This document shows, piece after piece, positions 21,076-28,100 of a stretch of 31,536 bases of DNA. Below the pieces are notes generated by a model, which made no database searches, was not told the origin of the DNA, and saw nothing but the letters and a program-made list of their open reading frames with translations. The stretch covers positions 1 to 31,536 of IMG/VR virus record IMGVR_UViG_3300044568_000569; one strand, 5' to 3'. Position 1 is the first letter of the stretch. Every line of letters starts with the position of its first letter. The stretch comes from a virus. Made by a program: the position numbers and the translations under genes.

Positions 21076-21630
21076 ATGACTACGATCATCACGACTACGG
21101 GAAACAACAAGGCAACCTTAGTTGCAGACCGTGGAATCACAAGCGACTTGATTCATCCTGATATGCAAAAGATAGTTAATCAAGATAGTTGGCTAATCGG
21201 AGTCGCAGGCAACGCAAGGTTATGCGATCAGTTACAGTATGCGATTGAATACCCTAAGCCACCAATCGAAGTAGTTAAGTCAGGCGAATGGTTGAAGTGG
21301 ATAGTAACTAAAGTTATTCCGTTAATTGACAATACGATCAAAGACTCAGAGATGGATGCAGAGTGCCTACTTGTTACGCACGGCAAGTCATTCTTAGTGG
21401 GCGAGAACCTATCTGTGTTATCTGCCGAACCTTATTGGGCAATCGGATCAGGCGCAGAGTTAGCATTGGGAGTTCTAGCGCATAGTCAATACAACCCTGA
21501 TTGGTATAAGAACCACGATCTATCTGCATTACACGCGGCACAGGTAGCAAGTATGCACGATCCAAATACAAGAGGAACAATTGACAGGTGGGTGTCAGAC
21601 CATACGGGTCGCGCCTATCGGAGTGTGTAG
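21076..21630 (+). CDS. Proteasome/HslV-like Ntn-hydrolase
   Basis: 184 aa. The protein starts MTTIITTT; after Met removal a threonine would be residue 1, as in HslV and proteasome beta subunits. LVADRGIT holds Asp 17 (new numbering), MQKIV holds Lys 31 (near Lys 33 of the family), and WLIGVAGNARLCDQL plus YWAIGSGAELALGVLAH are typical HslV strands and helix ('aIGSGg.yAl.Aa'). It would be a cytoplasmic Thr peptidase, probably oligomeric. No HslU or Mpa-like ATPase is near. Translated without a leader. Role unknown: destroying host proteins, phage protein turnover or an anti-defence function are guesses. Confidence 0.72.
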   Translation: MTTIITTTGNNKATLVADRGITSDLIHPDMQKIVNQDSWLIGVAGNARLCDQLQYAIEYPKPPIEVVKSGEWLKWIVTKVIPLIDNTIKDSEMDAECLLVTHGKSFLVGENLSVLSAEPYWAIGSGAELALGVLAHSQYNPDWYKNHDLSALHAAQVASMHDPNTRGTIDRWVSDHTGRAYRSV

Positions 21631-21947
21631 TGGGATTCCAGAAGCCGTGCTTAGATTGCGGCGAACTGACAAGACTTGGATCGAGATGCGAGAAGCACCA
21701 AGCAATTATTGATGCCAAAGTTAATGCCAGGAAAGCGCAGCGAACACTTTATGACTCTAGTTACAAGCGGCAAGCCAAACTCATAAAACAATTTGCTACA
21801 CACTGCTGGCTATGTAATGAACCGTTTACAGATCGATCTGAGATACAAGCAGACCACGTACTTGCAGGGGTCAAGGGGTCTGTCCTTATGCCTGCTCACG
21901 CAAGATGTAATGCCTCACGAGGCAACAAACCAATCACAAATCCATAG
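21630..21947 (+). CDS. HNH endonuclease with N-terminal zinc pair
   Basis: 105 aa from GTG 21630, sharing a base with the upstream stop TAG. Order: MGFQKPCLDCGELTRLG (CxxC, about 7-10), C at SRCEKH, a helical DSSYKRQAKLIKQFATHC, then CWLCNEPF and EIQADHVLAGVKG with catalytic ADH, and AHARCNASRGNKP (H and N). This arrangement ('C..C......aDHv.......l...h..CN..rG.kp') is a classic packaging-associated HNH. The protein stands just upstream of the modification and terminase operon and may help the terminase cut DNA. Confidence 0.87.
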   Translation: MGFQKPCLDCGELTRLGSRCEKHQAIIDAKVNARKAQRTLYDSSYKRQAKLIKQFATHCWLCNEPFTDRSEIQADHVLAGVKGSVLMPAHARCNASRGNKPITNP

Positions 21948-21985
21948 ACACCCATACGTCTGCATACGGGGTAGGTGTTTTTCTT
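21948..21985 (+). terminator. Probable intrinsic terminator
   Basis: ACACC (21948-21952) with GGTGT (21974-21978), plus inner TAC/GTA, then TTTTTCTTAT. The stem is short and imperfect, so confidence is moderate. CGGGGTA (21967-21973) can instead pair with TACCCCG (22003-22009), which would break this terminator; the alternative pairing includes the small hairpin GGC-CATCGCAA-GCC. Confidence 0.45.
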
Positions 21986-22030
21986 ATAGGCCATCGCAAG
22001 CCGTACCCCGAATCCATCCTTTTAGGCATA

Positions 22031-22083
22031 CCCGCGAAATTCGGAGTTTTCGAAAAAAGCCTTATTTAGCGGGGGTTTTGTTT
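22031..22083 (+). terminator. Possible second terminator before the ParB/CmoA operon
   Basis: CCCGC (22031-22035) and GCGGG (22069-22073) can close a loop that holds CGAAA...TTTTCG, followed by GGTTTTGTTTGTT. Together with the first hairpins the 175-nt gap appears to isolate the early operon from the ParB-CmoA-methyltransferase-terminase operon. Pairing by eye only. Confidence 0.4.
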
Positions 22084-22110
22084 GTTCCCTAGAAAATAAC
22101 GGATTTCCTG

Positions 22111-22116
22111 TATGCT
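22111..22116 (+). promoter_or_regulatory. -10 box of the leaderless ParB-CmoA-MTase operon
   Basis: TATGCT preceded by CTG, then CCATTT (6 nt) and the ATG at 22123. The 40 nt before the ATG have no purine-rich ribosome site. The spacing is identical to that of 10784 and 21064. The operon it starts continues through the terminase, so DNA modification and packaging could be expressed together. Confidence 0.55.
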
Positions 22117-22122
22117 CCATTT

Positions 22123-22623
22123 ATGAATGAACTGCGCATTGAATCCGTAAAAATCGAAACATTAAAACTTGATCCAAGCAACGCACGAAAGCACGACAAG
22201 AAAAACCTAGATGCAATTGCTGGCTCACTAAAGTTATTCGGACAACGTAAGCCGATTATTGTCACGCCTGATAATTTTGTTATCGCTGGCAACGGAACTT
22301 TACAGGCCGCATTAAATCTTGGTTGGCAAGAGATCGTGATTACAAGAACACCTGTTGGTTGGGATTTTGAAAAGATTAAGGCCTACGCATTAGCGGATAA
22401 TCGAACCGCAGAACTAGCCGAATGGGATACAGAGATTCTGAAAGAACAACTTTTAGAATTAGATGCGAACGGTTGGGAACTTTCAGAGTTCGGTTTTGAG
22501 TCCCTGCACCCACCAACAGAGGAACAATCACCGCTTAAAGACTTTCCAAGTTTCGATGATACGGATGAAACAAAGTTTCAATGCCCTAAGTGTTCTTATG
22601 AATGGAACGGCGCGGCACGATAA
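22123..22623 (+). CDS. ParB/Srx-domain protein with C-terminal zinc ribbon
   Basis: 166 aa. ParB-N-like domain: VKIETLKLDPSNARKHDKKN (9-28), the helix LDAIAGSLKLFGQRKPIIV (29-47), and IAGNGTLQAALNLGW (54-68), which corresponds to the G.G..R..A...LG phosphate/nucleotide-binding motif. The second half (about 88-130) holds YALADNRTAELAEWD, as in the ParB-like proteins found with phage DNA methyltransferases. It ends in FQCPKCSYEWNG, a zinc ribbon half (C154, C157). It overlaps CmoA by 1 nt. May direct modification to particular sites or bind modified DNA; nuclease or CTPase activity cannot be read from sequence. Confidence 0.85.
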   Translation: MNELRIESVKIETLKLDPSNARKHDKKNLDAIAGSLKLFGQRKPIIVTPDNFVIAGNGTLQAALNLGWQEIVITRTPVGWDFEKIKAYALADNRTAELAEWDTEILKEQLLELDANGWELSEFGFESLHPPTEEQSPLKDFPSFDDTDETKFQCPKCSYEWNGAAR

Positions 22624-23318
22624 TGCCTACTGATCGAACGATGCCGATTGGTAAATGGGAATTTAATAATGAGGTCACGGCTGTCTTTGACGATATGTTA
22701 GAACGATCCATTCCCGATTACTTTGGAATGCGGCGAACTACAACTGAGTTGGCCTTGAGATTTATTCAGGATGAAACCTATGTTGTTGATCTTGGTTGCT
22801 CCCGTGGCGCGGCACTAAAGCCGATTATCGAAGCAACTAAAAAGAAATTAAATTTTTTGGGCATTGAAGTAAGCGAACCAATGCGGGCGGCAGCGTTAAA
22901 AGAATTAACTGGCAAGGCCGAAATTGTCGATTTAGATTTACGGGATTTGTATCCGAATGTGCAAGCATCCGTAACTCTCTCTGTTCTAACTTTGCAATTC
23001 ATTCCTATTGAGTATCGTCAACGAATTATCCAGAACGCCTATGACAATACGATCGATGGCGGTGCGTTCTTATTAGTTGAAAAAGTTTTAGGCGCAGATG
23101 CCTTTAGTGATCGCTTGCTTGTCGAAACTTATTATGATCGCAAGGGTGAGAACGGATACAGCACGGATCAGATCGCGGCAAAGCGTAGATCACTTGAGGG
23201 TGTCTTAGTTCCCGTAACCGCAGACTGGAATGTTGAGATGCTAAAGCAAGCGGGATTTAAACACATAGAGTGCTACTGGCGCAATCTAAATTTCGCAGCG
23301 TGGATCGGCATTAAATAA
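22623..23318 (+). CDS. cmoA: CmoA-like carboxy-SAM synthase
   Basis: 231 aa from ATG 22623 (TAATG overlap). The sequence follows E. coli CmoA (247 aa) almost throughout: NNEVTAVFDDMLERSIPDYF (15-34), YVVDLGCSRGAALKPI (53-68, SAM motif I), VTLSVLTLQFIPIEYRQRII (117-136), GGAFLLVEKVLGADAFSD (146-163), then NGYSTDQIAAKRRSLEGVLV (177-196). The KR..LE.V segment contains the arginine (R199 in E. coli, as I recall) that handles the carboxylate group. CmoA turns SAM and prephenate into carboxy-SAM, which CmoB uses on tRNA. No CmoB is present here; the next gene is a C5-cytosine methyltransferase with a changed cofactor motif. An ordinary SAM methyltransferase is the alternative. Confidence 0.85.
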   Translation: MPTDRTMPIGKWEFNNEVTAVFDDMLERSIPDYFGMRRTTTELALRFIQDETYVVDLGCSRGAALKPIIEATKKKLNFLGIEVSEPMRAAALKELTGKAEIVDLDLRDLYPNVQASVTLSVLTLQFIPIEYRQRIIQNAYDNTIDGGAFLLVEKVLGADAFSDRLLVETYYDRKGENGYSTDQIAAKRRSLEGVLVPVTADWNVEMLKQAGFKHIECYWRNLNFAAWIGIK

Positions 23319-24407
23319 ATGTCAACCTACTCTGTAATGTCTATGGCTGAGATTCAAAAGGTTAAAGGCACTAACGGAATCAAAGTTGTTTCTACTTTCT
23401 CTGGATGCGGTGGCGCGTGTCTTGGATTAGAGATGGCGGGCTATGACGTACTTTGGGCAAACGAATTTATCGAGGCCGCACGAGATACCTATGCCGAAAA
23501 CCATAACGGGGTAATCCTTACGGGCGAGGATATTAGAACCGTATCGGGCGCGGACATTCTCAAAGATATAAATATGGAACGTGGCAAACTAGATTTATTA
23601 GAGGGATCGCCACCCTGCTCATCTTTCTCGACCGCAGGCCTTGTTGAAAAAGGTTGGGGCAGAGTAAAGACATATTCAGACTCAACTCAAAGGTCGGATG
23701 ATTTATTTTTTGAGTATTCCCGATTAGTCAATGAGTTATATCCAAAAGTATTTATTGCCGAAAATGTTTCGGGATTAGTAAAAGGAAAAGCCGTTGGTTA
23801 TTTCAAAGAGATCATTCGTGATCTTAAATCTAACGGCTATCAAGTCGAGGCAAAGTTACTAGATGCAAGTTACTTAGGAGTGCCGCAAGGTAGGCAACGG
23901 CTAATCTTTATGGGAGTTCGTAATGATCTCGTAGAAAAATTTAATGTTAAGCCAGTATTTCCAAATCGAGAAAACCGCAGGTTCACGGTTCTTGAAATCA
24001 TAGAACAGAATAATGTTTTCATAGATGAGGAAACAGGATTTGATATATCTCTCGACCGTTACGCAGTAGGCAATGAATGGGATAAAACAAAGATCGGCGA
24101 AAGTTCCGAAAAGTATTTTCAACTTGTTAAACCCGCATTAGATAAACCCGTTGGAACAATTACCGCGACAGCAGGCGTTGTAGGTGCGGCATCGGTTTGT
24201 CACCCAACTGAAAAAAGAAAATTTAATCTAAAAGAATTACGGGCATTTCAATCGTTCCCGCAAGACTTTATCCTCACGGGATCGTATGCTCAGAGAGTAG
24301 AAAGAATTGGAAGATCAGTTCCACCGCTAATGTATAAAGCAGTGGGTGATGTAATGTTAAAAGAAATTTTTGAGGTTATAAATGGCGACACGCGGCAGAC
24401 CACCTAA
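23319..24407 (+). CDS. C5-cytosine DNA methyltransferase with GRS motif X; possible carboxymethyltransferase
   Basis: 362 aa; ATG 23319 follows the CmoA stop directly. C5-MTase motifs in order: I FSGCGG (27-32), II-like WANEF (46-50), IV GSPPCSSFS (96-104) with nucleophile C100, VI ENV (148-150), VIII QGRQR (190-194), a target-recognition region about 230-295, IX LKELRAFQSFPQDF (305-318), X RIGRSVPP (329-336). Motif X is normally QIGNxVPP; here Asn is replaced by R332 (codon 24312-24314). That Asn lies at the cofactor; an N-to-K change at the position I believe corresponds in M.MpeI lets the enzyme take carboxy-SAM. With cmoA adjacent, the product may be 5-carboxymethylcytosine. It overlaps terS by 26 nt. 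Plain 5-methylcytosine remains possible. Confidence 0.92.
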   Translation: MSTYSVMSMAEIQKVKGTNGIKVVSTFSGCGGACLGLEMAGYDVLWANEFIEAARDTYAENHNGVILTGEDIRTVSGADILKDINMERGKLDLLEGSPPCSSFSTAGLVEKGWGRVKTYSDSTQRSDDLFFEYSRLVNELYPKVFIAENVSGLVKGKAVGYFKEIIRDLKSNGYQVEAKLLDASYLGVPQGRQRLIFMGVRNDLVEKFNVKPVFPNRENRRFTVLEIIEQNNVFIDEETGFDISLDRYAVGNEWDKTKIGESSEKYFQLVKPALDKPVGTITATAGVVGAASVCHPTEKRKFNLKELRAFQSFPQDFILTGSYAQRVERIGRSVPPLMYKAVGDVMLKEIFEVINGDTRQTT

Positions 24408-24831
24408 GCCAACCGAACAAAAAAGGATTACTGGCAATCCAGGCAAGCGGGCATTACCAAAGCAAGGCGAAATGGTTTTGTTGCCGTCTGCCTACGAGAT
24501 TCCAGAACCGCATAGACCATTACTAACTGCGGGCAAACAATTATGGGAACGCGTATGGGGAATGGGTCAGACTTGGATTAGTCCAACAACTGACGTAGAT
24601 TTATTACTTATGACTTGCGAACTATTAGATGAACGCTGGAACTTGCGTATTCAAGTTATGCAAAACAATCGACCCGATGAGCGTAAAGGATTGCGTGAAC
24701 TAGATCGGCAACTTGTCGCAAATCTTTCCTTACTAGGATTCACGCCAACGGATCGAACACGACTAGGTGTTGCCGAAGTTAAGCGACAATCAAAACTAGA
24801 GGAATTGAAATCACGTGCCAGCCAAAATTGA
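24382..24831 (+). CDS. Terminase small subunit (P27 family)
   Basis: 149 aa, ATG behind TGAGGTTATAA. The front RGRPPKPTEQKRITGNPGKR (about 4-23) is the hallmark of P27/phage terminase small subunits ('GRp.kP...k.l.Gnpgkr'). The middle (ELPEPHRPL-like segment EPHRPLLTAGKQLWERVWGM, then DLLLMTCELLDERWNLRIQV) is helical, and the C-terminus LLGFTPTDRTRLGVAEVKRQ is also typical. It recognises phage DNA for packaging. The gene overlaps both the methyltransferase (26 nt) and the large terminase (17 nt). Confidence 0.92.
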   Translation: MATRGRPPKPTEQKRITGNPGKRALPKQGEMVLLPSAYEIPEPHRPLLTAGKQLWERVWGMGQTWISPTTDVDLLLMTCELLDERWNLRIQVMQNNRPDERKGLRELDRQLVANLSLLGFTPTDRTRLGVAEVKRQSKLEELKSRASQN

Positions 24832-26329
24832 TTCTTGGCCACCAACTCTACTTACACCTGTTAATAAACCTGCGCTTAAAAAATCACGCGGTTTTGAGGT
24901 AACAGATTTCATTAACACGTTTGCAATTCAAACTAAGGAAACTGTTGCAGGTTACTCTGGCGATCCTATGCAAATGCGCCCGTGGCAATCCGAACTACTA
25001 AATAATTTGTTTGCCGTAACTAGCGATGGCAAATTCAAACATAGAACAGCCCTGATCGGAATGGCAAGAAAGAACGGGAAAAGTGCGCTTGGTTCTGGGA
25101 TCGGTTTATGGTCTTTGATTATGGGCGCGCAAGGTGGCGAAGTTTATTCCTGTGCCGCCGATAAAGAGCAAGCACGAATTGTTTTCGGCGATGCTAAGAA
25201 AATGATTGAGGCCGAACCCGAACTTGCCGAACTTTGTAATGTCTATCGCGATGCAATTGAAGTTCCAACAACAGGTTCTATCTATCGCGTTCTATCTAGT
25301 GAAAATTTGACTAAAGAGGGTTTGAGTCCAACGCTTGTCCTATTCGATGAGTTACACGCCGCACCTAACCGCGAACTCTGGGATGTTATGCAACTTGGTA
25401 TGGGTGCGCGCCGACAGCCTATGGCAATTGCGATTACAACAGCAGGAGTTAAATCCGATAACACGGGTCAAGACTCAATCGCATATAACTTGTACCAATA
25501 CGGAAAAAGAGTTGCTGCTGGTGAAATAGATGATCCAACATTTTTTATGGCTTGGTGGGAAGCACAGAATGAAGCAGACCATACAATCGAGGAAACTTGG
25601 AAACAAGCAAACCCCGCATTCGGCGATCTAAATGACCCCGCAGATTTTGCAGCGATGGTTAAGCGAACGCCAGAGGCAGAGTTTAGAACTAAGCGTTGCA
25701 ATCAATGGGTAAGTTCTCAGACCGCTTGGCTACCTAACGGATCGTGGGATCCATTAGCGATCGAACGCGTAGTTGATCCTGATACGCCAGTCATTCTAGG
25801 TTTCGATGGTTCTTTCTCTGGTGATGCTTCTGTAATCGTTGGAGTTACCTGTGAGGAGCAACCTTATGTCTTTATGGTTAAGGCTTGGGAAAAACAACCT
25901 GACGATGATGATGATTGGCGCGTAGATATTTTAGATGTTGAAAATACAATCATTGAATTTAGCGCGGCACATAATGTTCGAGAGATTGCTTGCGATCCGT
26001 TCCGTTGGCAAAGAACAATGCAAGTGCTAGATGAGAGAGGTTTGCCGATTGTTGAATGGCCGTCAACCTCGCCAGCGCGTATGGTTCCAGCCTGCGCGAA
26101 ATTCTATGATGCCGTTGTTTCTGGGAAACTAACCCACGATGGAAATCCGTTACTGACAAGGCACTTACAGAACGCCGTTGTTAAGACAGATCGCATTGGT
26201 CCACGTATTGTTAAAGAACACCGTGGATCGCCACGCAAGATAGATGCGGCCGTTGCTAGTATCATTGGATTTGATAGGGCAACTGTTTCGCGTGATGAAC
26301 CCGTTGTGCCGCAGTTCTTTAGTTTTTAG
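24815..26329 (+). CDS. Terminase large subunit
   Basis: 504 aa from GTG 24815 with AGAGGAATTG upstream. ATPase domain: adenine-binding Q near RPWQ (about 55-58), Walker A-type loop GMARKNGKSALG (82-93), Walker B LVLFDE (174-179) and motif III-like AIAITTAG (about 204-211). Nuclease domain: ILGFDGSFSGDAS (327-339; D331, D337), ACDPFRWQRT (about 396) and KIDAAVASII (475-484; D477). This is the HK97-like Terminase_1 family. It is the packaging motor and headful/cos nuclease. The full set of motifs suggests an intact gene. Confidence 0.95.
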   Translation: MPAKIDSWPPTLLTPVNKPALKKSRGFEVTDFINTFAIQTKETVAGYSGDPMQMRPWQSELLNNLFAVTSDGKFKHRTALIGMARKNGKSALGSGIGLWSLIMGAQGGEVYSCAADKEQARIVFGDAKKMIEAEPELAELCNVYRDAIEVPTTGSIYRVLSSENLTKEGLSPTLVLFDELHAAPNRELWDVMQLGMGARRQPMAIAITTAGVKSDNTGQDSIAYNLYQYGKRVAAGEIDDPTFFMAWWEAQNEADHTIEETWKQANPAFGDLNDPADFAAMVKRTPEAEFRTKRCNQWVSSQTAWLPNGSWDPLAIERVVDPDTPVILGFDGSFSGDASVIVGVTCEEQPYVFMVKAWEKQPDDDDDWRVDILDVENTIIEFSAAHNVREIACDPFRWQRTMQVLDERGLPIVEWPSTSPARMVPACAKFYDAVVSGKLTHDGNPLLTRHLQNAVVKTDRIGPRIVKEHRGSPRKIDAAVASIIGFDRATVSRDEPVVPQFFSF

Positions 26330-26338
26330 GGAGTGTTT

Positions 26339-26479
26339 GTGATCGCCACAATTTTACAATTAGTTGGATTAACTTTCATCTCTGTCGGGCTAGGTTTATT
26401 CAGTTTGCCTTTAGGAATCATTGCAGCAGGCTTTAGTTGCGTTCTTGTAGGTTTAGCATTTGAAAGAGGGAATGATTAA
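26339..26479 (+). CDS. 46-aa two-span membrane protein between terminase and portal
   Basis: GTG 26339 behind TAGGGAGTGTTT, stop overlapping the portal ATG (TAATG); fills the gap between two canonical genes. Two hydrophobic spans: TILQLVGLTFISVGLGLFSL and GIIAAGFSCVLVGLAF, with P in between and ER at the end (LPLGII...GLAFERGND). The 'G..l...G.g....P.gl...G..l...G...er' pattern is often seen in small phage proteins at this location. Function unknown. Confidence 0.72.
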   Translation: MIATILQLVGLTFISVGLGLFSLPLGIIAAGFSCVLVGLAFERGND

Positions 26480-27834
26480 TGCTTAATCGTTTGAGCAGTA
26501 ACAAGCAAGAGGATCGCGCAATCAGTTACCAGTCCATCTGGGGTTCGGGCGATTCGTTTGCGTTTACAACCGAAGCAGGCACGAACATAGATCAGATTAC
26601 GTCTATGCGAATTAATGCTTTCTACGCTTGTGTGCTTTTAATCTCTGACACTATTTCTACTTTGCCAGTTGATGCTTTTCAACGTATCGATGGCAACCGT
26701 GTTCCTTATCGACCTCAGCCAGCGTGGATTCAAAGACCAGATGTTGATTTATTGCGCACGGAACATTATCAGCAAGTTCTTATTTCGTTATTGCTAGATG
26801 GCAATGCGTTCGTTCGAATTTTTAGAGATACAACGGGACAGATCGCAAACCTTGTTGTCCTTGATCCGAACAGAGTAAAGATTACCCGCGCACCTGTAAC
26901 ACGCGAACTGATTTACATAATTGATGAGAACAATCAATATCCAGTAACAGCGCAAGATATGTTGCATATGACGGAAATGCGCAAGGCAGGCGAACTGCGT
27001 GGCATAAGTCGCGTGACCGAACTAAAAGACAATCTTGGTTTAGCAAGCGCACTGCAATCCTTTGCATCTAGATTCTTTGGACAAGGCGCAACAACATCGG
27101 GAGTTATTGAAACCCCTAACGGATTAAATCGTGAACAGGCGAAAGAATTAGTTGACGGTTTCGATTCTCGTCATAAGGGATTCCGCAAAGCACATAAGAC
27201 TGGAATCCTAACTGGCGGTGCGAAGTTTGTTCGTACAGGCGTTAATCCAGATGAAGCACAAATGCTTGATTCGCAAAAGTTTGCGGTTGAACAAATCGCT
27301 AGAATTTTCCGCGTTCCACCACCGATGCTAGGAATCACTACTGGCGGTATGTCTTACAATTCCGTTGAGCAACAAAACATAAACTTTGTTACTCATACGT
27401 TGCGACCATACATTGCAAAAATGGAAGATGCTTACAGCACGTTGTTGCCGAACGGCGCATTCATTAGATTCAATGTTGATGGTTTACTGCGTGGCGATTT
27501 CGCTACAAGAATGAACGGATATTCAATTGGTTCACAAGCGGGATTTTTATCAGTTAATGACATTCGTGGGTTCGAGGATTTGCAACCTGTCGATGGCGGT
27601 GACGTTTATCGTGTTCCTTTGGCTAACGTGGATTTGGGTGCTGCTTCACTCGTTGAAACCGATAAACGGGTCACTATGGCGCAAAAACTGATCTTAAGTG
27701 GTTTCGATCCTGCGGGCGTTCTAACAGCCTTAGGCTTGCCCTCTATCAGCCATACAGGCCTACCGTCAACGCAACTACAAGCGATTGCGCAGATTGATCC
27801 TGCCGATCCTGAATCCGTTTATGGAGTTAAATAA
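26479..27834 (+). CDS. Portal protein (HK97 family)
   Basis: 451 aa, ATG in TAATG. Typical portal patterns: TSMRINAFYACVLLISDTIS (about 41-60), LPVDAFQR, HYQQVLISLLLDGNAFVRIF (about 96-115), then LDPNRVKI, HMTEMRKAGELRGISRV (about 162-178), the clip/stem part and KFAVEQIARIFRVPPPMLG (about 267-285), and SVEQQNINFVTHTLRPYIAKM (about 296-316). It forms the dodecameric ring at one vertex through which DNA enters. Next to TerL and the protease as usual. Confidence 0.95.
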   Translation: MLNRLSSNKQEDRAISYQSIWGSGDSFAFTTEAGTNIDQITSMRINAFYACVLLISDTISTLPVDAFQRIDGNRVPYRPQPAWIQRPDVDLLRTEHYQQVLISLLLDGNAFVRIFRDTTGQIANLVVLDPNRVKITRAPVTRELIYIIDENNQYPVTAQDMLHMTEMRKAGELRGISRVTELKDNLGLASALQSFASRFFGQGATTSGVIETPNGLNREQAKELVDGFDSRHKGFRKAHKTGILTGGAKFVRTGVNPDEAQMLDSQKFAVEQIARIFRVPPPMLGITTGGMSYNSVEQQNINFVTHTLRPYIAKMEDAYSTLLPNGAFIRFNVDGLLRGDFATRMNGYSIGSQAGFLSVNDIRGFEDLQPVDGGDVYRVPLANVDLGAASLVETDKRVTMAQKLILSGFDPAGVLTALGLPSISHTGLPSTQLQAIAQIDPADPESVYGVK

Positions 27835-28100
27835 TGGCAATAACTTCTGGTCAGCAGACTATTGGAACAACACGACAATTAGTAGATGGCATTTCGGCTA
27901 ATCCGTCACGCTTGCATATTCACAATATGGACAATACAAAAACTTTATACATAGGCAATAATTCTGTAACTATTTCAAATGGGTTGGCTTTACAAAAATT
28001 AGATAGTGTTGAATTAACTCTTAATGCTGGCGAATCTCTTTATGCAATTTCTGAAACTGGTACACATACAATTTCTTGGTTAAGGCAGACACAAGACTAA
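27834..28100 (+). CDS. Small beta-rich head-region protein
   Basis: 88 aa, both ends overlapping by 1 nt (TAATG). Beta-strand pattern NPSRLHIHNMDNTKTLYIGN, NSVTISNGLALQKLDSVELT, LNAGESLYAISETGTHTISW: a jelly-roll-like small protein that I have seen in portal-protease gaps of other phages, usually unannotated. A capsid decoration or head accessory role is a reasonable guess from location. The polypeptide has no charge clusters or catalytic motifs. Confidence 0.65.
   Translation: MAITSGQQTIGTTRQLVDGISANPSRLHIHNMDNTKTLYIGNNSVTISNGLALQKLDSVELTLNAGESLYAISETGTHTISWLRQTQD

Noticed and set aside
21948-22122. tRNA or other structured RNA gene in the gap
   Set aside because: No cloverleaf or CCA end; the hairpins are better explained as terminators or attenuator-like structures. 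No tRNA was seen elsewhere.
22623-23318. CmoA-like gene as a second ordinary DNA methyltransferase
   Set aside because: It lacks DNA-MTase motifs (no DPPY, no PPC) but follows CmoA to the end, including NGYS and KR..LE.V; a tRNA-modification role alone seems unlikely without CmoB.
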